Source: Alistipes sp. (GTDB taxonomy: Bacteria > Bacteroidota > Bacteroidia > Bacteroidales > Rikenellaceae). From it: a stretch of 5,383 nt of DNA. The position numbers and the translations under genes are program-made. The stretch spans positions 1 through 5,383 of the forward strand of contig JAIDKM010000390.1 of assembly GCA_029051915.1 (NCBI GenBank), read 5' to 3'. The notes under the pieces are model-generated. The model had not been told where the DNA came from. It saw nothing but the letters and a program-made list of their open reading frames with translations, and did no database searches. Position 1 is the first letter of the stretch. Every line of letters starts with the position of its first letter. Positions 1 to 5,383 of the stretch are shown here, one piece after another.

Positions 1-131
1 TTCGCTTTCTTGACCTCGGAACGCAGGGCCGACTCCTTGCTTTTGATCGTAGGGAGCGCCTTCTGCCGCATCTTGAGCTGCTTGCCGAGTTCGCCGAGCG
101 AAGTTTTGTTATATTGAAACTTGATAGCCAT
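1..131 (-). CDS. atpD: V/A-type ATPase subunit D, N-terminal part (runs off left edge)
   Basis: This is the first 43 codons of the central rotor-shaft subunit, which forms a long antiparallel coiled coil inside the A3B3 head and passes torque between the head and the membrane ring. The visible peptide begins MAIKFQYNKTSLGELGKQLK and continues through a basic helical stretch (ALPTIKSKESALRSEVKKA). This matches the conserved N-terminus of V-type D proteins, in particular the FQYNKTSL start and the LPTIKxKExAL helix. The ATG at 129-131 follows the stop codon of the B gene by 6 nt, so translation is probably coupled to B. No strong Shine-Dalgarno sequence is seen. The rest of the gene (the family is about 200 residues) lies outside the window. 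In this operon type the membrane subunits I and K are expected next, but they cannot be seen here. The gene is too short for the ORF track yet clearly recognisable. Confidence 0.93.
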   Translation of the reverse strand, partial: MAIKFQYNKTSLGELGKQLKMRQKALPTIKSKESALRSEVKKA

Positions 132-137
132 AGGCTG

Positions 138-1457
138 CTATGCTTTCCAGTATTTCTTGATAAGCTCCTCCTTGATGGCGACCTCCTCGCGCGAGAAGTA
201 CTCGGCGAAGAGCGTCCATGCGGTATCGAGCATCTGCGTAATGTCGATGTTGACGTCGATGGCCAGCAGCTTCTCGGAGTAGTCGTGGGCGAACTTCAAG
301 GTACGCTCGTCGTAGTCCGAGAGGTCGAAACCGTTCTCGAGTTTGGTTTTGGCGTTGGCAGCATCGGCATAGAGACGCACGCAGGCGTTCATCACCTGCG
401 GATGATCCTCGCGGGTCTTCTTGCCGATGACCAGCTGCTTCAGACGCGACAGCGAACGGAACGGGTCGACGATGACCTTACCCGTGTCGGAGTCGTTGCG
501 CAGGAACAACTGGCCCTCGGTGATGTAACCCGTATTGTCGGGGATGGCATGGGTGATGTCGCCGCCCGAGAGGGTCGTTACAGCGATGATGGTGATCGAA
601 CCGCCGTTAGGCAACTGCACGGCCTTCTCGTAGATCTTGGCCAGGTCGGAGTAGAGCGAGCCGGGCATCGAGTCCTTCGAGGGAATCTGATCCATGCGGT
701 TCGACACGATGGCCAAAGCGTCGGCGTAGAGGGTCATGTCAGTAAGCAGCACCAAGACCTTTTCGCCCTTGTCGACGGCGAAGTACTCGGCGGCCGTCAA
801 GGCCATGTCGGGCACCAAAAGTCGCTCGACGGGCGGGTTCTCCGTGGTGTTGACGAACGAGACGATGCGGTCGAGAGCGCCGGCGTTCTCGAAGACCGAC
901 TTGAAGTAGAGGAAGTCGTCGTTCGTAAGACCCATGCCGCCCAGGATGATCTTGTCGGCCTTGGCGCGCAGAGCCACGTTGGCCATCACGGCGTTATAAG
1001 GCTGGTCGGGGTCGGCGAAGAACGGAATTTTCTGACCCGTAACGATGGTGTTGTTGAGGTCGATACCTGCGATACCCGTGGCAATCAGCTCCGAAGGCTG
1101 GATACGCTTGAACGGGTTCACCGTGGGGCCGCCGATCTCGCGGGCCTCGCCCTCGACGGCTTCGCCGCCCTCCAGTGGTTCGCCATAGGCGTTGAAGAAA
1201 CGTCCGGCGAGGTTGTCCGAGACCTTGAGCTTAGGCGGCTCGCCGTGGAAGATCACTTCCGAATCGGTAGCGATGCCCTCCGTTCCGGCGAAAACCTGCA
1301 ACGTAACGTTCTCGCCCATGATCTTCACCACCTGCGCGAGCTTGCCGCCCACGGTAGCCAGTTCATCGTTGCCGACGCCCGACGCGCGGAGCGTTACGGT
1401 CGCTTTGGTGATGTTGTCGATTCTGGTATATATTTTCTGAAATGCGCGTGTTGTCAT
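138..1457 (-). CDS. atpB: V/A-type ATPase subunit B (non-catalytic nucleotide-binding subunit)
   Basis: This 439-residue protein alternates with subunit A in the cytoplasmic A3B3 head. Residues 1-75 are the N-terminal beta-barrel. Residues 110-340 are the RecA-like nucleotide-binding domain, and the rest is the C-terminal helical bundle. The P-loop position (about 145-155, FFADPDQPYN) lacks GxxGxGK[ST], as expected for a B subunit that does not hydrolyse ATP. Family landmarks are TGIAGID (127-133), the PDNTGYITEGQ block (306-316) and SLSRL (335-339). The Arg338 in that last motif is the likely arginine finger supplied to the A-subunit active site. The length matches the short B proteins of spirochaetes and Bacteroidetes as I remember them (archaeal and Thermus B are about 460-480). 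The ATG lies 3 nt past the stop of A, which suggests translational coupling. The symbol follows V-type naming and must not be confused with F-type atpB (subunit a). Confidence 0.97.
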   Translation of the reverse strand: MTTRAFQKIYTRIDNITKATVTLRASGVGNDELATVGGKLAQVVKIMGENVTLQVFAGTEGIATDSEVIFHGEPPKLKVSDNLAGRFFNAYGEPLEGGEAVEGEAREIGGPTVNPFKRIQPSELIATGIAGIDLNNTIVTGQKIPFFADPDQPYNAVMANVALRAKADKIILGGMGLTNDDFLYFKSVFENAGALDRIVSFVNTTENPPVERLLVPDMALTAAEYFAVDKGEKVLVLLTDMTLYADALAIVSNRMDQIPSKDSMPGSLYSDLAKIYEKAVQLPNGGSITIIAVTTLSGGDITHAIPDNTGYITEGQLFLRNDSDTGKVIVDPFRSLSRLKQLVIGKKTREDHPQVMNACVRLYADAANAKTKLENGFDLSDYDERTLKFAHDYSEKLLAIDVNIDITQMLDTAWTLFAEYFSREEVAIKEELIKKYWKA

Positions 1458-1460
1458 GGC

Positions 1461-3215
1461 TTATTCGGTTTTGGCAAGTACATACTGCTCGATCTGCTTC
1501 TTGTAATCGTAGAACTTCTCCGACTGCCACTCGGAGTAGTTCATCTGGCGGAAGAGGTTGATGAGTCCCTTGAAGAACTGCGAACACTCCTCGAAGTCGG
1601 CGAACGCGAAATCCTTGCGGCAGATATCGAGCACCATTTCGTACATCATCTTCTGACGTTCGATGGGGCAGTTGGCGTCGATATCGTCGAAAGCGTCCTG
1701 CTGGAGGATCACGAAGTCGATCAGCTCCGATTTCCAGAAACGCTCGTGATACTCGACGGGCACGCCGTCGTCGCCCAGGATGTTGATCTGGTCGTTGGCC
1801 TCCTTACCGCGCTGCACGATGGTCTTGCCGGCGTAGACCTTGTCGACCCAACCTTTGCCGATATGCTCGTCGAGATACCCGGCGATTTCGGGATATTCCA
1901 GATACTTGGAGTAGGAATCCAGCGGATCGATGGCCGGATAGCGCTTCGAATCGGCACGGCCCTGCGAAAGGGCGTAGAAACAACGCGCAGCCTTCTTAGT
2001 CGACTCCGTAACGGGCTCCTTGAGGTTACCGCCCGCAGGCGACACCGTACCGAGGAACGTTACGGAACCCGTCTCGCCGTTGTTGAGCTTCACCAGACCG
2101 GCACGCGAGTAGAAGTTCGAAATGATCGCCGACAAGTCCATCGGGAAAGCGTCCTGACCGGGCAGCTCCTCCAGACGGTTCGACATTTCGCGCAGCGCCT
2201 GGGCCCAGCGCGACGTCGAATCGGCCATAACCAGCACCTTGAGACCCATGGCGCGGTAGTACTCGCCGATGGTCATGCCGGTGTAGACCGACGCCTCGCG
2301 CGCGGCGACGGGCATGTTGGAGGTGTTGCAGATGATGATCGTACGCTCCATGAGCTTGTGGCCCGTGCGGGGGTCGACCAGCTCGGGGAACTCCTTGAAG
2401 ATCTCGACGACCTCGTTGGCACGCTCGCCGCAGGCGACCATGATGATGACGTCGGCGTCGGCCTGCTTCGAAATGGCGTGCTGCAACACGGTCTTACCGG
2501 CGCCGAACGGCCCGGGGATGAAACCCGTACCGCCCTCGGCCATCGGGTTGAAGGTATCGATGGCGCGCACACCCGTCTCCATGACGCGGTCGGGACGCGG
2601 CTTCTCGGCGTAGCAACGCACGGCCTGCTTGACGGGCCATTTCTGCACCATCGTGATGTTGTGATCGTTGCCGTCGGCATCGGTGATGACGGCGATCGTA
2701 TCGGTAACCTTGTATTTTCCGGCTGCGGCGACGGACTTGACCGTATAGGTATCGGTCATCGTGAAAGGCACCATGATCTTGTGCGTGAGCCACTGCTCCT
2801 TGACCTCGCCGAGCCACGCCGCAGCCGAGACCTTGTCGCCGGCCTGAGCCAGCGGCTTGAACTCCCACTCGGCGCCGAAATCGACGGGATCGGTGATCGA
2901 ACCGCGCGCGATGAACAGACCGTCCATCTTCTCGAGGTCGTTCTGCAGACCGTCGTAGTTGCGCGACAGCAGACCCGGAGCGAGCGTCGCCTCGAGCATG
3001 TGTCCCTCGAATTCCACGCGGTCGCCGATCTTCAATCCGCGGGTGCTGTCGAATACCTGCACATAGGCAGAGTCGCCTATGACCTTGATGACCTCGGCCA
3101 TCATCTTCGTATCGCCGGTATAGACGTAACATATCTCGTTCTGTCCGACGGGGCCGTCGGCCTTGACGATGACAATGTTCGAAATGATACCGTTTACACG
3201 TCCTGTTGTTTTCAT
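1461..3215 (-). CDS. atpA: V/A-type ATPase catalytic subunit A
   Basis: This is the ATP-hydrolysing or ATP-synthesising subunit of the cytoplasmic head, 584 residues from the chosen start. The N-terminal beta-barrel covers about 1-70. The A-specific 'bulge' insert covers about 100-185. The RecA-like domain carries the P-loop GPFGAGKT (235-242), the catalytic glutamate in ACGERANEV (Glu264) and the Walker B region VLVMADSTSRW (328-338, Asp332). A C-terminal helical domain follows. All key residues are intact and there is no intein. An in-frame ATG 27 nt upstream (3242) would add nine residues (MDRKTIKIG) but would overlap the DUF2764 gene by 19 nt. The start at 3215 is preferred because the family begins almost directly with the (T)xGxVxGxISN strand, and because it leaves an A-rich leader (AAACAATAAAAATAGGC) just before the ATG. 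The stop is 3 nt before B. The symbol follows V-type usage; ntpA is a synonym. Confidence 0.96.
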   Translation of the reverse strand: MKTTGRVNGIISNIVIVKADGPVGQNEICYVYTGDTKMMAEVIKVIGDSAYVQVFDSTRGLKIGDRVEFEGHMLEATLAPGLLSRNYDGLQNDLEKMDGLFIARGSITDPVDFGAEWEFKPLAQAGDKVSAAAWLGEVKEQWLTHKIMVPFTMTDTYTVKSVAAAGKYKVTDTIAVITDADGNDHNITMVQKWPVKQAVRCYAEKPRPDRVMETGVRAIDTFNPMAEGGTGFIPGPFGAGKTVLQHAISKQADADVIIMVACGERANEVVEIFKEFPELVDPRTGHKLMERTIIICNTSNMPVAAREASVYTGMTIGEYYRAMGLKVLVMADSTSRWAQALREMSNRLEELPGQDAFPMDLSAIISNFYSRAGLVKLNNGETGSVTFLGTVSPAGGNLKEPVTESTKKAARCFYALSQGRADSKRYPAIDPLDSYSKYLEYPEIAGYLDEHIGKGWVDKVYAGKTIVQRGKEANDQINILGDDGVPVEYHERFWKSELIDFVILQQDAFDDIDANCPIERQKMMYEMVLDICRKDFAFADFEECSQFFKGLINLFRQMNYSEWQSEKFYDYKKQIEQYVLAKTE

Positions 3216-3223
3216 GCCTATTT

Positions 3224-4057
3224 TTATTGTTTTTCTATCCATTCTTTGCCGTCGAGCTCGGAGAGCAGACGGGCGAACATCTCGCGGCCGCGTGCGGGAT
3301 CGAGCAACGTCCAGCGAGCCACGATATTGACCCGCACCAGATAAGAGAGCACCGCGTTGATATCGAAATAGTCGAATGCAGCCAGTTCGAGGGCCTCGTT
3401 CCAGCGGATCAGATCGATCCTGCGCTCCTTCTCCACCAGATTCGACTCGTCGCCCACAGCGGCGATCACCGCGTCAATATAGCCCAACTCGCCCCGCAGG
3501 CCGAAGTCGGCGGCGGAGCTGCGCTGCAACTGCTCGACGACATCGCCCCCGCCGACGGTAACCTCCTCGACCGAACGTCCGGCGGCCCGGGCCGTAACGG
3601 CGGCAGTCAGGTTGCGCAGGTTGCGGTCGAAAGCAGCCCAGGCGCGCAGGAAGCGGCAGCCTTTCCGCTCGCACAGATCGTAATACGCTGCGAAAAGCGA
3701 CGTTTCGAATCGCCGGGCGGTATCGACCGTCTCGGCATCCTCGCCCTCGGGATCGTTGTATGCGCGCACGACGCGAGCCAGCTCTTCGGGCAACTGCGAC
3801 GGAGACTTCAGCTCGGCCTCCAACTCCTCACGCGAGAAGTTGCCCAACGGACTGAACGCCGAACGTCCGGCACGCAAAGCGGCCAGGTTCTCGCAGTCGT
3901 AATAGGCATCGAGCAACCGCACCTGCTTCGCATCGCGAGCCGTGAGCGCCTCGAAGATCTCGGCGACGATGGCCTGCGCATCGAACCCTTTGGTATCGGC
4001 GTCGAGCGCATATTCGCGAAGTCCCGAAACGAGCGTATAATAATTGGTCGCAAACAT
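3224..4057 (-). CDS. DUF2764 family protein, V-type ATPase-associated (probable subunit C equivalent)
   Basis: This 277-residue soluble protein has no signal peptide or membrane segment. It opens with FATNYYTLVSGL, matching the YYxLVAGLP-like start I remember for DUF2764 proteins. It is mostly helical and rich in Glu, Arg, Leu and aromatics. A conserved-looking C-terminal part (about 210-268) contains RIDLIRWNEAL, FDYFDINAVLSYLVRVNIVARW and a final helix FARLLSEL. It sits 3 nt after E and 8 nt before A. That is the same place as the uncharacterised gene between atpE and atpA in Chlamydia (CT309) and Borrelia (BB0095), recalled from memory. In Thermus and enterococcal operons this region carries subunit C, the funnel-shaped socket joining shaft D to the membrane ring, and no canonical C is seen here. 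Family membership is well supported. The C-like role is inference from position, length and helical character. Confidence 0.85.
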   Translation of the reverse strand: MFATNYYTLVSGLREYALDADTKGFDAQAIVAEIFEALTARDAKQVRLLDAYYDCENLAALRAGRSAFSPLGNFSREELEAELKSPSQLPEELARVVRAYNDPEGEDAETVDTARRFETSLFAAYYDLCERKGCRFLRAWAAFDRNLRNLTAAVTARAAGRSVEEVTVGGGDVVEQLQRSSAADFGLRGELGYIDAVIAAVGDESNLVEKERRIDLIRWNEALELAAFDYFDINAVLSYLVRVNIVARWTLLDPARGREMFARLLSELDGKEWIEKQ

Positions 4058-4060
4058 AAG

Positions 4061-4675
4061 TTACGCCTTGAAAAGCATTTGGGAGACCTTCTCGCGGAGA
4101 TACTCGCCGAGCAACGCCTCGATGTCGGCATCGGAGAACGAGATGTAGTAACCGCCGTCTTTGGCACCGACCTTGAAACCGCTCCGCACCTCTTTGGAAT
4201 AACCGACCTCGATGCCGGCGGAAAGCAGCTCCTGAGCGCTCTTTTCGAAAGCACCGTCCAGCTTCTCCCGCTCGCCCTCGGGCAACAGAGCCTTCAACTC
4301 GACCTTGCCGGCATCGGCTCCGTTCCAGTTCTTGGCCACGGCCAGCAGCATCTCCTTGATGAACGCAGGATCGACGGCCGCCTCCTTCACTCCGGCTCCG
4401 GTAGCCCGGGCGACGATCAGACCGGCGATTTCCGACTTGATGCGGGCGACGGCCTGCTTGCCTGCCAGCGCGATCTCGGTGAGGGTGTTCTTCTCGACAT
4501 CCTCGGCCTTGACCTGCGCCTTGCGGACGATCTCGTCGGCCTCGGCACGGGCATCGGCCACGATCTTCGCAGCCTGCGCTTTGGCATCGGCAACCAACCG
4601 GTCGGCCTCGGCACGACCTTTCTCCAGGCCCTCGTCGTAGAGTTTCTGGGTCAATTGTTGAAGTTTGTTTTCCAT
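4061..4675 (-). CDS. atpE: V/A-type ATPase subunit E (peripheral stalk)
   Basis: This 204-residue stator subunit braces the A3B3 head against rotation. Residues 1 to about 95 form a long Ala/Glu/Lys-rich coiled coil with three clear 11-residue repeats (ADRLVADAKAQ, AAKIVADARAE, ADEIVRKAQVK; residues 24-56). That is the hendecad periodicity of a right-handed coiled coil, typical of V/A stalks. Residues from about 100 to 204 form the globular head that contacts B, with the family-like motif GFKVGAKDGGYYISFSD (166-182) followed by a C-terminal helix. This is the first gene of the operon. Its ATG lies about 40 nt downstream of the promoter's -7 element and has an A/T-rich leader without a Shine-Dalgarno sequence. 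The stop lies 3 nt before the DUF2764 gene. In V/A stators E normally pairs with a G/H-type partner helix, and no such gene is seen in the window. The symbol follows V-type naming (ntpE is a synonym). Confidence 0.93.
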   Translation of the reverse strand: MENKLQQLTQKLYDEGLEKGRAEADRLVADAKAQAAKIVADARAEADEIVRKAQVKAEDVEKNTLTEIALAGKQAVARIKSEIAGLIVARATGAGVKEAAVDPAFIKEMLLAVAKNWNGADAGKVELKALLPEGEREKLDGAFEKSAQELLSAGIEVGYSKEVRSGFKVGAKDGGYYISFSDADIEALLGEYLREKVSQMLFKA

Positions 4676-4716
4676 ACTATCTATTCGATTTGATTTTAAT
4701 TTTCCGATTTGCGCAA

Positions 4717-4747
4717 CAAATATATAAAAGATTCTCAGAAGAACAAG
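4717..4747 (-). promoter_or_regulatory. Bacteroidetes-type housekeeping promoter of the V-ATPase operon
   Basis: Read on the minus strand, TATATTTG at 4724-4717 is a perfect match to the Bacteroidetes -7 element TAnnTTTG. CTTG at 4747-4744 matches the -33 element (TTTG/TTG) with a 19-nt spacer, the usual distance. Transcription would begin at about 4710-4713, leaving a 35-40 nt A/T-rich leader (AAATCGGAAAATTAAAATCA and onward) before the E start codon at 4675. No other convincing promoter was seen inside the closely packed genes downstream, which supports a single operon transcript. No operator or riboswitch-like structure was seen in the short leader. Confidence 0.75.
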
Positions 4748-4820
4748 GCATGCCGTCTACAATTTATCCGCAATCGGCCAACAATCGTCCGAATTTGACG
4801 AAATGCAGCCGCGAAGCGCT

Positions 4821-5120
4821 TCAAGTTCCGTTCCGAAACACCTTTCCAGGCATCCCGAACGACGGGCTTGAAGCATGGCGGCGGTTCGCTTTTTCTTTTA
4901 AGAAAGCAGCCCGCAGATGCTGGACGCAGCGCACGGTTAAGCCGTTGGCGCGGCTGTCGCTTTGCAACGGGTGCATGTTGCTCGCGGTGAACCAGAGGAA
5001 GCTCCCGTTGGCACTGCCGGCAGCAGCGGGCGAAGAAGACCAGTAGTCGCCGTTCGCGCCGACATTCGTCAGGGCTCCCGTCGTGTAGTGGCGGTAACCC
5101 GAAGCAAGCATGAGAAACAA
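4821..5120 (-). pseudogene. C-terminal remnant of a DUF1566/FISUMP-type (C-type-lectin-fold) surface protein
   Basis: The minus frame carries an unmistakable domain tail: ASGYRHYTTGALTNVG, then YWSSSP, then SRANGLTVRCVQHL. This is the end of the DUF1566 / Fibrobacter major paralogous domain family, common in Bacteroidales surface and lipoproteins and in retroelement target proteins. The homology starts abruptly near 5108. Upstream the frame is open only back to a TGA near 5240, offers no ATG start and encodes low-plausibility Arg/His/Pro-rich sequence, so hundreds of expected N-terminal residues, including any signal peptide, are missing. The TTG at 5120 is only a nominal start. After the VRCVQHLRAAF tail the frame continues about 26 codons of non-family sequence to TGA at 4821-4823. 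The fragment may be a gene remnant, a silent donor cassette, or a template or variable repeat of a retroelement. The domain identification is solid; its status is not. Confidence 0.6.
4881..4914. repeat. Imperfect inverted repeat just past the FISUMP tail
   Basis: The core TTTCTT-TT-AAGAAA (plus strand, 4892-4905) is a perfect 6-bp dyad. It is flanked by GC..GC pairs and then by outer GCGG (4881-4884) and CCGC (4911-4914) arms, giving an interrupted hairpin of about 34 nt. It lies directly after the VRCV-QHLRAAF end of the domain fragment. No long T run follows on either strand, so it is not a standard intrinsic terminator. A hairpin just downstream of the domain end is also where retroelement variable regions often carry one, but that link is inference. 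Confidence 0.45.
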
Positions 5121-5193
5121 TCGCTGGAATAAATGACAGAGAGAAAGTCTTGATGAATGTCGCCCGGGCCGGCGGGGATGGATCTGCGATGCG

Positions 5194-5228
5194 ACCCAGC
5201 CCTGGGTGGCAAGGCCTGAAACCTTGCC
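5194..5228. repeat. Two abutting hairpins
   Basis: ACCCAG-CC-CTGGGT (5194-5207) is immediately followed by GGCAAGG-CCTGAAA-CCTTGCC (5208-5228), giving a 6-bp stem with a tight loop and a 7-bp stem with a 7-nt loop and no gap between them. Neither is followed by a T run, so intrinsic termination is unlikely. They could be part of a structured RNA, a REP-like dispersed element, or a recombination site. The sequence alone does not decide. Confidence 0.5.
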
Positions 5229-5326
5229 TATTCAAAAGAGACAAGCTCTCCGACAGACTGGGATGAACAACCGCCCGGCGGGGACAGAGGAGATCGAACA
5301 GAGATACACTCGTTCTATTTCCCCAT

Positions 5327-5347
5327 AAAACCCCGTTCTTAACGGGG
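5327..5347 (-). terminator. Intrinsic terminator of a minus-strand gene beyond the right edge
   Basis: Read on the minus strand, CCCCGTT-AAG-AACGGGG (5347-5331) forms a perfect 7-bp GC-rich stem with a 3-nt loop, followed at once by TTTTAT (5330-5325). This is a classic rho-independent arrangement for minus-strand transcription. On the plus strand the hairpin is preceded by an A run and followed by CGGCGG, so it would not work in that direction. It would isolate the V-ATPase operon and the domain fragment from transcription entering from the right. One minus frame has a TAG at 5377-5375, a plausible end for the gene it serves, but that gene cannot be identified from this window. Confidence 0.7.
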
Positions 5348-5383
5348 CGGCGGACTGCTGAATCTGCGGCCTCGCTACCGGAA

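Larger units (their letters stand above)
5121..5383. other. Stretch without a recognisable gene, rich in short hairpins
   Basis: This 263-nt stretch lies between the domain fragment and the right edge. It contains no gene I recognise. One minus-strand frame is open from the edge down to 4735, but its Arg/Pro/Cys/His-rich product looks like no known family and it runs straight through a terminator hairpin. A second minus frame stops at TAG 5375-5377, a possible end of an unseen upstream gene. The stretch holds two adjoining hairpins (5194-5228), dyads GCCCGGGC (5162-5169) and CCGCCCGGCGG (5271-5281), and a 10-nt direct repeat CCGGCGGGGA at 5169-5178 and 5275-5284. No tRNA, rRNA or CRISPR signature was seen. 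Confidence 0.6.

Noticed and set aside
138..1457. Degenerate P-loop in subunit B as a possible loss-of-function sign
   Set aside because: V/A-type B subunits normally lack a working P-loop; the arginine-finger motif SLSRL and other family blocks are intact.
114..3344. A 1076-codon open frame on the plus strand, antisense to genes B and A
   Set aside because: It lies opposite two conserved ATPase genes with intact motifs. GC-rich third positions in those genes suppress stops on the opposite strand, and its Val/Leu/Asp/His/Arg-rich product shows no domain I recognise. Its length is striking but explained by composition.
3206..4693. A 495-codon plus-strand open frame opposite the DUF2764 and E genes
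   Set aside because: It is an antisense shadow of two well-supported genes, has a biased, Gln/Leu/Gly/Arg-rich composition, and has no recognisable family or plausible start signal.
4813..4822. Perfect palindrome GAAGCGCTTC as a possible operator
   Set aside because: It is 10 nt, isolated and about 65 nt upstream of the -33 element. A dyad of this size is expected by chance in GC-rich DNA and no second copy was seen.
4854..4866. Small hairpin CCCG-AACGA-CGGG as a terminator
   Set aside because: The stem is only 4 bp and no T run follows on either strand.
4690..5046. A 118-codon plus-strand frame covering the promoter and domain fragment
   Set aside because: It is opposite the FISUMP-type fragment and begins inside the operon promoter. 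No family features are visible.
4735..5244. A 169-codon minus-strand frame, open upstream to the right edge
   Set aside because: The product is Arg/Pro/Cys/His-rich and matches nothing I know. The true domain signal (YWSSSP, RANG, VRCV) lies in a different frame over the same bases, and the upstream extension passes through an intrinsic terminator.
5348..5383. Possible end of a stable RNA gene before the terminator
   Set aside because: No tRNA CCA end, T-arm (GGTTCRA) or rRNA signature is visible in the 36 nt available, which are too few to classify.

Overview
The window holds the upstream half of a bacterial V/A-type (rotary) ATPase operon. The whole operon runs on the minus strand, so it reads from high to low coordinates. 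The gene order is subunit E, then a DUF2764 protein in the slot where other V/A operons carry subunit C, then catalytic subunit A, regulatory subunit B, and the first 43 codons of central-stalk subunit D, which runs off the left edge. From memory, this E-DUF2764-A-B-D order (followed by I and K) is the compact layout of Bacteroidetes, spirochaetes and chlamydiae. The GC-rich codons, the lack of strong Shine-Dalgarno sequences, the A/T-rich leaders and a Bacteroidetes-type promoter all point to a Bacteroidales member. A GC-rich genus such as Alistipes is my best guess, but that is inference.

Positions 1-4675 are almost entirely coding. The genes are separated by only 3 to 8 nt, so they are very probably one transcript. 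That transcript would start at a promoter at about 4717-4747, which matches the Bacteroidetes sigma factor consensus (TTG, 19 nt, TAnnTTTG). Together A and B form the hexameric ATPase head. E is a peripheral-stalk coiled coil, D is the rotor shaft, and the DUF2764 protein probably docks the head to the membrane part. The membrane subunits I and K would lie beyond the left edge. No F, G or canonical C gene is present in the part that can be seen.

Positions 4748-5383 contain no confident intact gene. On the minus strand there is an orphan C-terminal fragment (about 4821-5120) of a DUF1566 / Fibrobacter major paralogous (FISUMP)-type C-type-lectin-fold protein. It has no start or N-terminal part. 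This fold is a usual target of diversity-generating retroelements, and several codons where relatives have Asn are one base away from AAC, which is the most interesting lead here. Upstream of it come a hairpin-rich block of unknown nature (about 5160-5285) and a good intrinsic terminator (5327-5347), presumably ending another minus-strand gene beyond the right edge.
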